In this document: piece after piece, positions 33,472 to 44,447 of the stretch
How positions within the stretch are numbered: position 1 is the first letter of the stretch
Layout of the letters: every line of letters starts with the position of its first letter
Source of the DNA: Tropicimonas isoalkanivorans
GTDB taxonomy: Bacteria > Pseudomonadota > Alphaproteobacteria > Rhodobacterales > Rhodobacteraceae
Direction of reading: 5' to 3'
DNA: 64,000 nucleotides
NCBI RefSeq assembly: GCF_900112335.1
Contig: NZ_FOLG01000011.1
Span: forward strand, 62,001 to 126,000
Program-made: the position numbers and the translations under genes
Notes under the pieces: model-generated
Databases searched by the model: none
Told to the model about the DNA's origin: nothing
What the model saw: the letters and a program-made list of their open reading frames with translations, nothing else

Positions 33472-34044
33472 TTGGCTGACGTTTTTCTCCCCGCCCGTGA
33501 GCGCCTTTTCATACCGTACATGCGCAAGTTCTACGAAATCTTCGCCGAGCCGGTCGGCTGGGCGGCCTTTCGCGCGATCATCGGCATCAGCTTCATGATC
33601 TCCGGCTGGCCTAAGATCATGGCTCCCTTCGCCCAGGTCGGATTTCTGGAATCGATCGGGCTCGCGCCGGGCTGGTTCTTCTCGCCAGCGCTGGCAATCC
33701 TGCAGTTCGTGGGGGGCGCGATGATTGTGATCGGGCTTTATACCCGGCCAATCGCGGTCGCCAACACGGTGATGATGCTGGTGACGATCTCATTCCACCT
33801 GAACCATCCCTACCCCGAGCTGTTCCTGACAACGGAGGGCCTCTCCTATCTCACAGCCAATCCGGATCTGCTGACAGACAGTGCTCAGCGAGTTCTGCTG
33901 TCCGACGGCGGTATCGCCTTCGGAGAGCGCATTCAGGAAAAGGCAATCTATACCTCCGTCTTCTGGGCCGCTGGCACGGCGCTGATCGCAGCGTTCGGAG
34001 GCGGCTATCTCTCCGTCGATCGGAGGATGAGCAAGGAGTTCTGA
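33472..34044 (+). CDS. DoxX-family membrane protein
   Basis: This ~190-residue protein has four hydrophobic segments and DoxX character: GWAAFRAIIGISFMISGWPK, FFSPALAILQFVGGAMIVIG, LYTRPIAVANTVMMLVTISF and a C-terminal helix. The TTG at 33472 has an ideal ggagg five bases ahead; ATG 33460, in frame, lacks one. DoxX proteins are small quinone- or redox-linked membrane proteins. It precedes a multicopper oxidase and a c-type cytochrome on the same strand, suggesting an oxidase-linked module. Confidence 0.82.
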   Translation: MADVFLPARERLFIPYMRKFYEIFAEPVGWAAFRAIIGISFMISGWPKIMAPFAQVGFLESIGLAPGWFFSPALAILQFVGGAMIVIGLYTRPIAVANTVMMLVTISFHLNHPYPELFLTTEGLSYLTANPDLLTDSAQRVLLSDGGIAFGERIQEKAIYTSVFWAAGTALIAAFGGGYLSVDRRMSKEF

Positions 34045-34286
34045 TCCAGATACTCCCGCCGACGAACGCCGCGTCGCCCCGCCGGTCCCCGGACCGAGTG
34101 GGGCGATCTCCGATCTTGGGGAGGATCGAACCGGCGCATTCGGCGCTCAGGCACATCGAAATCACCGCTTCGTTATGCCTGCTCTGTTGACCTTCCGGTG
34201 CCGGAAGGCTGCACATAGTGCCTCTCTTCCCTGGGAAATGGGGGCAACCACATGATGTCCGACTGGCGATTCCGCTTGATTGAGAG

Positions 34287-35693
34287 ATGGGCAAACGAAG
34301 GATGACGACACGCAGGTCCATGTTGGCCGGAACGGCGGCCCTCGCCGTCGCGCCTCTTCTGCCATATCGCGCGGCTTTGGCAGGGGCCGAGGCGGAGGTT
34401 CTGAAGGCTGCCGTCGCGCAGGTCCAAATTGCGCCTGAGGGGTATCCGGCGACCGAGGTCTGGGGCTACGGGGGAGTCGTACCTAGCACCGAGATTCGGT
34501 TGCGGCAAGGGGGGCGCCTCCAGCGCCGACTGGTCAATACACTGCCGGAGCCGACAACGGTGCACTGGCATGGCATCCGCCTCGACAATGCGATGGACGG
34601 CGTGCCGGGGGTGACTCAGGAGGCCGTGCCGCCGGGCGGCGAGTTTGCTTATGCGTTCGACCTGCCGGACGCCGGAACATATTGGTATCATTCACACAAC
34701 CAGTCCTACGAGCAGGTCGCGCGCGGCCTTCATGGACCCCTGATTGTGGAAGAGGCCGATGCGCCGGACGTGGACCGGGACCAAGTGATCGTGCTCGACG
34801 ATTTCCGGCTGGACCCGGAGACGGGGCAGATCGCCGGCTTTGCGAATATGATGGACTTCAGCCACGGCGGCCGTCTCGGCAACATCGTGGTGACCAACGG
34901 CCGCTTCAACCATTCCATGACGGCGAAACACAAGGAACGGCTCCGCCTGCGCCTGATCAACGCGGCGAATGCGAAGATCTTTGAACTGGCGCTCGAGGGT
35001 CTTGAAGGGTGGATAGTGGCGCTGGACGGAATGCCGCTCGACGCGCCTGAGCCGATCTCCGAGACGTTCCTGCTGGCGCCCGCACAAAGGGCAGATCTGA
35101 TCGTGGACGTGACAGCGGACGTGGGCGCGCAAGCCCACCTCGTCCGTTTCGAGCGCGACGAAGCCTTCTCCCAAGTGATGTTCGAAGTTCGTGGCGAGGC
35201 CTCCACGAACCGCCGAGACGCGCCACTTCCCCTGCCGCCGAACCCGCGGATGGAGGTCACCGGGTTGGAGGACGCGCTAACGAGCCGGCTGCTGATGGAA
35301 GGCGGCGCCATGCGCGGCTTTCAGTCGGCGTCAATGGACGGGCGACCGGTAGGTTTCCAAGAGGCAGCCCAGGCCATGAATTTCTGGGCCTTCAACGGCA
35401 CGATCGGCATGCCCGATGAGCCGCTGTTCATCGCCGAACAGGGCCGCACCGTGCGGGTGGCGATGCAGAACGACACGATGTTCCCCCATGCGATGCATCT
35501 GCACGGCCACCATTTTCGCGAGGTCCTGCCCGGCGGCGGCCTCGGACCGCTCAGGGACACGCTCCTGGTCCTTGGCGACGAGAGCCGCGAGATCGCCTTC
35601 GTCGCCCATACGCCGGGCGAATGGGTCTTTCACTGCCACATGCTGACCCATGCCGCGTCCGGAATGATGACACGGTTCAGGGTGACGGCGTGA
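34287..35693 (+). CDS. Multicopper oxidase, Tat-exported
   Basis: This 468-residue protein starts with a twin-arginine signal (TTRRSMLAGTAALAVAPLLP). It has all four copper motifs: HWHG, HSHNQS (WYHSHNQS), HAMHLHGHHF and HCHMLTHAASGM, the last containing the type-1 Cys, His and axial Met. It is a three-cupredoxin-domain laccase/CueO-like enzyme that oxidises metals or phenols in the periplasm and reduces oxygen to water. The c-type cytochrome gene overlaps its stop (GTGA), so electrons may pass between them. No Met-rich CueO insert is apparent. Confidence 0.92.
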   Translation: MGKRRMTTRRSMLAGTAALAVAPLLPYRAALAGAEAEVLKAAVAQVQIAPEGYPATEVWGYGGVVPSTEIRLRQGGRLQRRLVNTLPEPTTVHWHGIRLDNAMDGVPGVTQEAVPPGGEFAYAFDLPDAGTYWYHSHNQSYEQVARGLHGPLIVEEADAPDVDRDQVIVLDDFRLDPETGQIAGFANMMDFSHGGRLGNIVVTNGRFNHSMTAKHKERLRLRLINAANAKIFELALEGLEGWIVALDGMPLDAPEPISETFLLAPAQRADLIVDVTADVGAQAHLVRFERDEAFSQVMFEVRGEASTNRRDAPLPLPPNPRMEVTGLEDALTSRLLMEGGAMRGFQSASMDGRPVGFQEAAQAMNFWAFNGTIGMPDEPLFIAEQGRTVRVAMQNDTMFPHAMHLHGHHFREVLPGGGLGPLRDTLLVLGDESREIAFVAHTPGEWVFHCHMLTHAASGMMTRFRVTA

Positions 35694-36148
35694 GGCATCC
35701 CGGCGTCCTGACCGGCGCAGGCGTACTGGCAGCCGGCGTGATCGCGGTGGGTGTTCTGACCGGTGGAACGCACACACAGCGCCAGCCAGAAGACGTGGAC
35801 ATCGCGGACGGTGAGGCTCTTTACCAGGCGCATTGTGCCGCGTGTCACGGGGCTCGGCTGGAAGGGCAGGAGAACTGGCAAACGGCCAGCGGCGATGGCC
35901 CCCCGCCCGCCCCGCCTCATGACGCGTCCGGCCATACCTGGCACCACGGTGACGACTTGCTCTTTACCTACACCAAGCTCGGCGGCGCAGAGACGCTGGC
36001 GCGGCAGGGGGTGCAATTCGAAAGTGGTATGCCGGGGTTCGGAGAGGACCTGAGCGACCGGGATATCTGGAACATCCTCGCTTTCATCAAGTCCACCTGG
36101 CCGCAGCGGGTGAAAGAGGTGCAGGCAGCCCGGACCGCAGCGGAATAG
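35690..36148 (+). CDS. Membrane-anchored c-type cytochrome
   Basis: This 152-residue protein starts at GTG 35690, overlapping the oxidase stop. A hydrophobic N-terminal segment (GVLTGAGVLAAGVIAVGVLTG) is either an anchor or a signal. The haem site is C49-A-A-C-H53, with Met114 in ESGMPGF as likely axial ligand, and a typical C-terminal helix (LSDRDIWNILAFIKSTWP). It is a class I cytochrome c, probably donating to or accepting from the multicopper oxidase just upstream. Confidence 0.9.
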   Translation: MRHPGVLTGAGVLAAGVIAVGVLTGGTHTQRQPEDVDIADGEALYQAHCAACHGARLEGQENWQTASGDGPPPAPPHDASGHTWHHGDDLLFTYTKLGGAETLARQGVQFESGMPGFGEDLSDRDIWNILAFIKSTWPQRVKEVQAARTAAE

Positions 36149-36218
36149 GCGTGGAATCGCGCCTTTGCTGGTCCTAAGACCCCACAGCTAGGTCACAATC
36201 AAGTTGGTGTTGCATTTC

Positions 36219-36584
36219 CGACACTGCAATTGTGGCGCGCTCCCTGGCGGGCCATTGTATGCGACGGCACGACGATCTTTGCGCCTCCGGCTCCGGCTCC
36301 CTGTCCAAAAGGACAATCCAGACACCTGCACTGTTAACGGATGGGAATTCGCAGCGGCCTCCCTCGCGCCACAGTTCAACCGTCTGAGCGCAAACACCTG
36401 CGCTTTCCAACACGATGAATCCCTACTGAGGTCAGGTTTTTGCGGTCTCTCAGACCCTACGGACCGAGTGTTTTTTTCGGTCCTGCGTAAGGGTCCGATT
36501 ATGACCCGTGGCGAGTGCCTTGTTGGCGAGGGGTGCAACCGCTTCCAGTGTTGTTTGGGAGAGAACCGGTGCACCCCAAGTCGC
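36219..36584. repeat. Dispersed intergenic repeat, copy B
   Basis: Second copy of the ~350-base unit at 32,690-33,055, in the same orientation. It lies between the convergent cytochrome c and DsbA-like genes. A minus-strand frame is open across it, but the corresponding frame in copy A is broken, which argues against a conserved protein. It contains a tract of seven T (about 36,470-36,476) flanked by GGACCGAG and CGGTCCTG, a potential hairpin. Confidence 0.6.
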
Positions 36585-36606
36585 GGACACTTATCGAAGA
36601 ATCTGG

Positions 36607-37194
36607 CTAGCGCTTCGCCCACGCCACAGCGTCTTCCAGCCTGTCGTCGCCCCAGAACACCTCGCCACCCACCACGAAACTCGGCGCGCCGAATATACCG
36701 AGCGCCATCGCCTCCTCCGTCGCGGCTGAAAGCGCCTCGACGATCCGCGGGGACTTTGCCGTGTCGATGATGCGTTCTGCGGGAAGACCGATCTCCGACA
36801 GGCTTGCGGACAGGTTCGGCTCCTCACCCGCCAGAAGCCCCTCTTCGAACCAGCGGCGATACGTGGCGCGGGTATAAGCTTCGACCCAGCCTTCCTCCGA
36901 TCCCAGGAGCGCCACCTGGTTTGCCAAGGGAAGATCGGCCAGAGGATACGGCGCCGGCAGCCTCGGGGATAAGCCGTACTTCTGCGCCCTGCGTTCGATA
37001 TCCCGCCACATGTAGGCTGACTTGATCGGCTTGTCCTTGAAGGGAACGTTGTTCTGCGCGAGCATTACGTGGCGCACGTTGAAGGGCCGCCAACGGAACG
37101 CAACTCCGGACGAGTCTGCCATCTGCGCGAGGCGCATGACGGTCAGGTAGCTGTAGGTGCTGCCGATGGAATACCAGAAGTCGATTGTTGCCAT
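36607..37194 (-). CDS. DsbA-like 2-hydroxychromene-2-carboxylate isomerase family protein
   Basis: This 195-residue thioredoxin-fold protein of the kappa-GST/HCCA-isomerase family starts IDFWYSIGSTYSYLTVMRLA: the usual C-x-x-C is replaced by a Ser-containing loop, as in glutathione-dependent isomerases. Other family features are FRWRPFNVRHVML, an insert helical domain, and GIFGAPSFVVGGEVFWGDDR with the cis-Pro. It probably isomerises an aromatic catabolite or conjugates glutathione. It is a single gene between the repeat and oxyR. Confidence 0.85.
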   Translation of the reverse strand: MATIDFWYSIGSTYSYLTVMRLAQMADSSGVAFRWRPFNVRHVMLAQNNVPFKDKPIKSAYMWRDIERRAQKYGLSPRLPAPYPLADLPLANQVALLGSEEGWVEAYTRATYRRWFEEGLLAGEEPNLSASLSEIGLPAERIIDTAKSPRIVEALSAATEEAMALGIFGAPSFVVGGEVFWGDDRLEDAVAWAKR

Positions 37195-37377
37195 ACGCGA
37201 TCAGTCCCGAACTCATTTATCCCATGCCACGTCCGGTGCTCCGAAGGTGTAGACGGCGCGGAGACGATTCGATTTTCGATAGTTTTACGCGTGTGGCGGG
37301 AGGGGACGCCCATTATTTGTCGATCTGCGGGCACTTCCATCCTGTCATCAGCGTTCACACCGGCACGAAGAGCGGCG

Positions 37378-38307
37378 TCAGGGCGCGAGCAGAGCATCTC
37401 GGCCCGCGTCGACGGCACGCTCCAAGGCGGCGTCACGCACCACGTCTGCAATGCCCTGAAGTTGATCAGCCAGGGGGTTCGTCTTCCTCCAGATCATTCC
37501 GATCGTCCGCGTGGGCCGCGGCGGACGCAGGCGGGCGACCGAGATGTGCGCCGACCGGCGTTCGATGGGCGCGGCCATTTCGGGGATCAATGTCACCCCG
37601 ATCCCGGCGCTGACCATTTGCACGAGTGTCGAGAGCGAACTGCCCTCCATCAGTTCCCGTGGCGACTGCGAAACGATCTTGCAAAACTCCAGCGCCTGGT
37701 CCCGGAAGCAGTGCCCTTCTTCCAACAGCAGCAGCCGCATCTTCTGAAGCGCGTCCACGTTCGGCACGGGCTTGTCCGCATCCGAGACTGGGCGAACCAG
37801 CACGAACTCTTCGTCGAACAACTTCACCTCGGTCAACGAAGGCTCCGAGATCGGCAGGGCGACGATTGCGGCATCGAGACGGGCTTCCAGCAAATGGGCG
37901 ATCAGTTTCTGCGTCACTGCTTCGCGCGGTTGAAGGTCCAACCCGGGATAGAGCGTGGTGAGATGCCGGATGACTCCCGGCAACAGGTATGGGGCAATCG
38001 TCGGGATGACACCGATCCGAAGCCGCCCCGCCAAGGGCCCCTGCGACGCGCGGGCCATATCCTGAAGTTCGTCGACGGCGCTCAGGATGGCTGCGGCGCG
38101 GGCGGCGAATTCTTCCCCCAGCCCGGTCAGCCGCGTCTGCCGTGGGCCTCGCTCGACCAAGGGCGCGCCGATCAGGCCCTCCAGCTCCTTCACCTGTACC
38201 GACAACGCCGGCTGGGTCACGGCGCAATCCTCAGCCGCACGGCCGAAATGGCCATGACGGGCCAGCGCATCGAAATACCGTAAGTGTTTGAGAGAGATGC
38301 GAGACAT
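37378..38307 (-). CDS. oxyR: LysR-type peroxide sensor OxyR
   Basis: This 309-residue LTTR has its HTH in LKHLRYFDALARHGHFGRAA and CAVTQPALSVQVKELEGLIG. The redox pair is Cys200 and Cys209 within EGHCFRDQALEFC, equivalent to Cys199 and Cys208 of E. coli OxyR, which form the peroxide-induced disulphide. It diverges from katG, the classical OxyR target, with 194 bases between the starts. It is therefore confidently OxyR, activating katG under hydrogen peroxide. Confidence 0.95.
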   Translation of the reverse strand: MSRISLKHLRYFDALARHGHFGRAAEDCAVTQPALSVQVKELEGLIGAPLVERGPRQTRLTGLGEEFAARAAAILSAVDELQDMARASQGPLAGRLRIGVIPTIAPYLLPGVIRHLTTLYPGLDLQPREAVTQKLIAHLLEARLDAAIVALPISEPSLTEVKLFDEEFVLVRPVSDADKPVPNVDALQKMRLLLLEEGHCFRDQALEFCKIVSQSPRELMEGSSLSTLVQMVSAGIGVTLIPEMAAPIERRSAHISVARLRPPRPTRTIGMIWRKTNPLADQLQGIADVVRDAALERAVDAGRDALLAP

Positions 38308-40676
<2,369 letters not shown>

Positions 40677-40766
40677 TAAGGGCTGGCGCTCTCGTGCCGC
40701 CCTTCTGTGGCACGTGAGCATTCGGGGTGTCCTTCCCGCTCGTCCATCCGGCAGTATCTTTGAAAG

Positions 40767-40790
40767 GACCGGCCACATGGCCGGTCTTTT
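40767..40790 (+). terminator. Intrinsic terminator of katG
   Basis: A perfect 8-bp stem GACCGGCC / GGCCGGTC with loop ACAT is followed directly by TTTT, 91 bases after the katG stop and 50 before the lasso-cluster nucleotidyltransferase. It separates katG from the downstream cluster. Confidence 0.85.
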
Positions 40791-40839
40791 CGCAACGTGG
40801 GCTTGCTGATACCGATAGGTCACGACACTGAAGGGCGCG

Positions 40840-41988
40840 TTGGGAAACGGGATCAAGCACGTGGCACGGACATCTAAAGGCCCGGATCGCGATACGACAA
40901 ACGAATTCGCCCGCCTCGATGCGTTCATAGGTTCGTACATGACGCCCCACGGCGGGGATGCCGCCCTTCCCGGCCCCGAACTCGGCCCATTCCTTAAGCG
41001 TGTCCGATACCACGGGGTGCAGGGCATCCTGAATGCCACGCCATCCTTCCAGGCCGCAGCCGGACCGGACCTGGCAGGCGCCGTCTCCCGGATGGCTATG
41101 GCCGATGCCGTGCACGAAGAGGTCCACCGCACCCTTTTGCGCGAGGTGTTCGACGCATTCGCTGCGGCTGAAATCCCATTTCTGGTCCTCAAGGGCACAG
41201 CAGTGGCTTACCTGTTCCACGAGGACCCGGCGGCGCGCCCGCGCTGCGATACGGACCTCTTCGTGCCGGAGGATCGCCTGTCAGATGCCGAAAGCTGTCT
41301 GGCAAGCCTCGGCTTCCAAACCTCGCCGGTCTACGCGCCGGTCTATCAGCACACGCACGCGATCACCCGCCACGGCATGAGCCTCGAGATCGACCTCCAC
41401 TGGCGCGCCGCCAATTCCGAGGTCATCAGCCGCGCCTTTGAGTTCGACCCGATGCTGGCGGACAGCCAGCCGGTCCCCCGGCTTCACCCGGCCGCTCGCG
41501 CGCCGTCCTCCGCCGATCTGCTGTGCTTCGCGATCATGCACATGGCGCTCGATCAGGCGCACCGGAGTGGCGCGCGGATGATCTGGCTCGACGACATGGC
41601 ACTCATTGCCCGGCGCCTCGGCGAAGCGGGCTGGGCGTCCTTCCTGCGCGGCGTGGAAGTACGGGGGCTTGCCGGGGTCGCGCGATCCAGCCTGAATAAG
41701 GTCGAAGCCAAGTTTGGCGGCTTGGTTCCGCAGCCCGTCACCGCCACGTTGAACACATTGCCCAACGGCGCGCTCTCCGACTACCTTTCGGCATCCCGCA
41801 CACAGCGCTTCCGCCAGGAACTGGCGATCCGGCCGCCCGCCGACGCGCTTCGTTTCCTCTGGCAGGTCGTCCTGCCCGACCGCGCACGCCTCGCCGCGAA
41901 ATATGGTGCCGCGCCGGCATGGAAGGTACCGTGGCTCTATGCGCGCCGTGCGGTGTCGGGCCTGCGCCAGTGGAGACTGATGCGATGA
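40840..41988 (+). CDS. Nucleotidyltransferase-family protein (NTP_transf_5) of lasso-peptide cluster
   Basis: This ~382-residue protein uses a TTG start at 40840 (site aaggg); GTG 40861 is an alternative. The central region FLVLKGTAVAYLFHEDPAAR followed by PRCDTDLFVPEDRL gives Lys118-Gly and the D137-x-D139 pair of the NTP_transf_5 family. The later LEIDLHWRAA and LLCFAIMHMALDQAH blocks also fit. In other lasso clusters with a kinase, this family is a tailoring enzyme that extends the phosphorylated peptide. Its stop overlaps the ABC gene start (ATGA). The donor and acceptor here are unknown. Confidence 0.82.
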   Translation: MGNGIKHVARTSKGPDRDTTNEFARLDAFIGSYMTPHGGDAALPGPELGPFLKRVRYHGVQGILNATPSFQAAAGPDLAGAVSRMAMADAVHEEVHRTLLREVFDAFAAAEIPFLVLKGTAVAYLFHEDPAARPRCDTDLFVPEDRLSDAESCLASLGFQTSPVYAPVYQHTHAITRHGMSLEIDLHWRAANSEVISRAFEFDPMLADSQPVPRLHPAARAPSSADLLCFAIMHMALDQAHRSGARMIWLDDMALIARRLGEAGWASFLRGVEVRGLAGVARSSLNKVEAKFGGLVPQPVTATLNTLPNGALSDYLSASRTQRFRQELAIRPPADALRFLWQVVLPDRARLAAKYGAAPAWKVPWLYARRAVSGLRQWRLMR

Positions 41989-43661
41989 AGGCGCTTGCCC
42001 TACGGCTCCTGCGCCCGCGCGCAGGGCAGTTCCTTCTGGTCGCTTTGCTTATCGCTTCAGGAAGTCTCGCTGGTCTGGCACTCCCGCTGGCGGCGGGGCG
42101 GATCGTGGCGGGGCTGGTGGGTGACGCGGTCGAGGTATCCCCCGCGCTGCTGCTGGCCACCTTGGCATTTCTCGCCGTGCAGAATGGCCTGACCTACCTC
42201 AGCAATGTCCGCTCGGAGCGGCTCGCGACGCACGTATTGGCGGAACTCCGACGCACCGTTTACGCCCACGTGCAGCGCCTGCCGTTGGACTTCCATGAGA
42301 GCCGGCCCCGCGGCGCAACGATGTCGGTCCTCGTCCGGGATGTGGACTTCGTCGGCCAGTTCATGACCAGCTTTGCGGTCTCGATGGTGCCGCTTCTGGT
42401 GACCCTCGCTGGGGCGTCGGTCGCCATGCTGAGCCTCGATGTGGCCTTGGCGCTGCCGATTCTGGTCGTCATTCCGGTGGCCATTATCGCCTTCAGATTG
42501 TTGGCACGGCATTTCCGGCCACTCTCGCTTGAACTCCGGGATGCCGAGGGGCAGGTCCTCGACCGGTTGGAAGAGACCATCGGAATGATCCGCACGATCA
42601 AGTCCTTCGGCCGAGAGCCGCTGGAGGATCTGCGGTTCGCCGAGGCCGTGGCCGATGCCCGCGACCTGCGCTGCCGGCTCGAACATCGGGAAGCGGCGCT
42701 CCGGCCCGCGATCCAGTTCCTGTCAGGAGCTGCGGTGCTTCTGCTCTTCTGGGCGATTGGCGCGCGTCTGTCCGGCTCCGGCCTGTCCACATCCGAATGG
42801 ACGGCGTTGCTGCTCTATTCCGGGATGATCATCCGTCCGCTGAGCGGTTTGGCGGGGTCCTGGGGCATGGTTCAGATTGCACGGGGCAGCGTTGCGCGGC
42901 TCGACGACGTCCTCAGGCTCGCGCCCGAAGACCTGCCGCCGGATTGGGCGGAGACGCCAAGGCTGACCGGAGAGATCTCGTTTCTCGATGTGGGGTTCTG
43001 TTACCCGAACGGCACGAGAGTCCTCGATGAGGTCAGCTTCACGATCCGCGAGGGCACCGTGGCCGGCCTGCTGGGCCGCAACGGCGCCGGAAAGAGCACC
43101 GTTCTGAAGCTGATCGAGGGCCTCTATCTCCCCTCCGACGGCACCGTTCTGGTCGGCGGGCAGCCGACCTCCGAGCAGGATCTCACGGTCCTCCGGCGGA
43201 ACGTGATCGTCGTCTCTCAACAGGTCCAACTGGTGGACGGATCCGTCCGGGACAACATCGCCTACGGCCGCCCCGATGCTCCCGAGGAGGCCGTGATTGC
43301 CGCCGCCCGGCGCGCCTTGGCACATGACTTCATCCAATCTCTTGATAGGGGCTATGAGACCGCGATTGGCGAGAACGGCGTGCGGCTCTCCGGTGGGCAG
43401 CGGCAACGCCTCGCGCTCGCGCGTGCGCTTCTGTGCGATCCGCCGATCCTTCTGCTCGACGAGGCAACAGCCATGTTCGACCTCGAAGGTGAAGACGCGT
43501 TCTTTTCGACCTGCGCGGAGGCTTTTGCCGGCCGGACAGTCATCATCGTCGGCCATACGCCCAAGGTATTCGACGCCGTCGACCTTTGCCTCACTGTGGA
43601 GAATGGCCACGTCTTCTCCTCGGACCTGCCGCAGGAACGGAAAGCGCATGCGGGGGAGTGA
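41985..43661 (+). CDS. ABC exporter (fused permease and ATPase) of lasso-peptide cluster
   Basis: This 558-residue half-transporter has six membrane segments in residues ~15-290 (FLLVALLIASGSLAGLALPL onward). Its ATPase domain has Walker A LLGRNGAGKST, signature VRLSGGQRQRLALARALL, Walker B ILLLDEATAMFD, and the switch region VIIVGHTPKVFD. It has the type IV exporter layout seen in RiPP clusters (McjD-like) and should export the mature lasso peptide and give self-immunity. It overlaps both neighbours (4 and 14 bases), so the three plus-strand genes are one translationally coupled operon. Confidence 0.92.
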   Translation: MKALALRLLRPRAGQFLLVALLIASGSLAGLALPLAAGRIVAGLVGDAVEVSPALLLATLAFLAVQNGLTYLSNVRSERLATHVLAELRRTVYAHVQRLPLDFHESRPRGATMSVLVRDVDFVGQFMTSFAVSMVPLLVTLAGASVAMLSLDVALALPILVVIPVAIIAFRLLARHFRPLSLELRDAEGQVLDRLEETIGMIRTIKSFGREPLEDLRFAEAVADARDLRCRLEHREAALRPAIQFLSGAAVLLLFWAIGARLSGSGLSTSEWTALLLYSGMIIRPLSGLAGSWGMVQIARGSVARLDDVLRLAPEDLPPDWAETPRLTGEISFLDVGFCYPNGTRVLDEVSFTIREGTVAGLLGRNGAGKSTVLKLIEGLYLPSDGTVLVGGQPTSEQDLTVLRRNVIVVSQQVQLVDGSVRDNIAYGRPDAPEEAVIAAARRALAHDFIQSLDRGYETAIGENGVRLSGGQRQRLALARALLCDPPILLLDEATAMFDLEGEDAFFSTCAEAFAGRTVIIVGHTPKVFDAVDLCLTVENGHVFSSDLPQERKAHAGE

Positions 43662-44118
43662 TTTCCTTCGGTTCCTGCTCACGCTCGACGGTCCGCACCG
43701 CCGGCTGGCGGCGGAGGCGTCGGTCGGCCTGCCCCGCCTGCAGCGGCGCATCAAGATTGACGGGCTGAGCAAAACGCTGTCCGCGCCCACCTATCCCATG
43801 TCGACGCCAGTTTTGCCGGAATACGATGTCCTCACCGGTTATGGGGCGGTCGTGAACAGAGTGGCCGGGATGCGCCTTGTCCGGGCCACCTGCCTCACCC
43901 GCTCGGTTTTCCTGCAACGCTGGCTCAGATCGCGGAATACCGAGACCACGCTCCGGATTGGCATTCGCACTTCGGAGGGGCCATTCGCGGCCCACGCCTG
44001 GCTCGAAGCGGACGGTCGGCCGATCAACGATACGGCCGAAAATGTCGCTCGCTACGAGCCGATTGCGGACGTGGCGCTTGCCGATGGGGCGCTATTTCGT
44101 GCTGCTGACGTCGGGTAG
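43648..44118 (+). CDS. Lasso-peptide leader peptidase B2 (transglutaminase-like Cys protease)
   Basis: This 156-residue protein starts at ATG 43648 inside the ABC gene. It shows the B2/McjB catalytic fold: Cys82 in RATCLTRSVFLQRWL, His116 in FAAHAWLEADG and Asp128 in PINDTAENV, a Cys-His-Asp triad. It cuts the leader from the precursor after the penultimate Thr position, letting the cyclase close the ring. It lacks the recognition domain, which is a separate protein encoded on the opposite strand 16 bases away. This split B1/B2 layout differs from the fused McjB of microcin J25. Confidence 0.9.
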   Translation: MRGSDFLRFLLTLDGPHRRLAAEASVGLPRLQRRIKIDGLSKTLSAPTYPMSTPVLPEYDVLTGYGAVVNRVAGMRLVRATCLTRSVFLQRWLRSRNTETTLRIGIRTSEGPFAAHAWLEADGRPINDTAENVARYEPIADVALADGALFRAADVG

Positions 44119-44134
44119 AGGCAGACCGGACGCT

Positions 44135-44422
44135 TCAGCCCGCAGGCTCGATCAAACCGCGCTCGCGAAGCTCGGAAACGAGGGCCTCCAGGTCCGAACG
44201 CACGTCGGCCTGGGCGACGTCGAATTCCGCCGCGACGGTGCTGATGATGGCACCCACTGTACTGCCGTCCGCGAAAAGGCTCCAGATGAAGGCACCGCTT
44301 CGGTTTAGGCCGAAATACCGGTCGGAGTTCAGGTCGAGGATCACCATTTCCTCGCCCACCGTCCGCGGAAGGACGTTCTGAGGCACCCGAAACCGATCGT
44401 CGTCGTCCAAACCAACCGTCAT
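44135..44422 (-). CDS. PqqD-like RiPP recognition protein B1 of lasso cluster
   Basis: This 95-residue PqqD-family protein begins with a beta-hairpin (RFRVPQNVLPRTVGEEMVIL, DLNSDRYFGLNRSGAFIWSL), followed by three helices (VGAIISTVAAEFDVAQADVR, DLEALVSELRERGLI). This is the RiPP recognition element (RRE) that binds the Y-x2-P-x-L leader motif and presents the precursor to the B2 protease. ATG 44422 has a gggag site; GTG 44431 is possible but poorly spaced. It is last of the minus-strand genes, 25 bases after the kinase, converging with B2. Confidence 0.88.
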   Translation of the reverse strand: MTVGLDDDDRFRVPQNVLPRTVGEEMVILDLNSDRYFGLNRSGAFIWSLFADGSTVGAIISTVAAEFDVAQADVRSDLEALVSELRERGLIEPAG

Positions 44423-44447
44423 TGCCCGCACTCCCTAAATACTCGTA

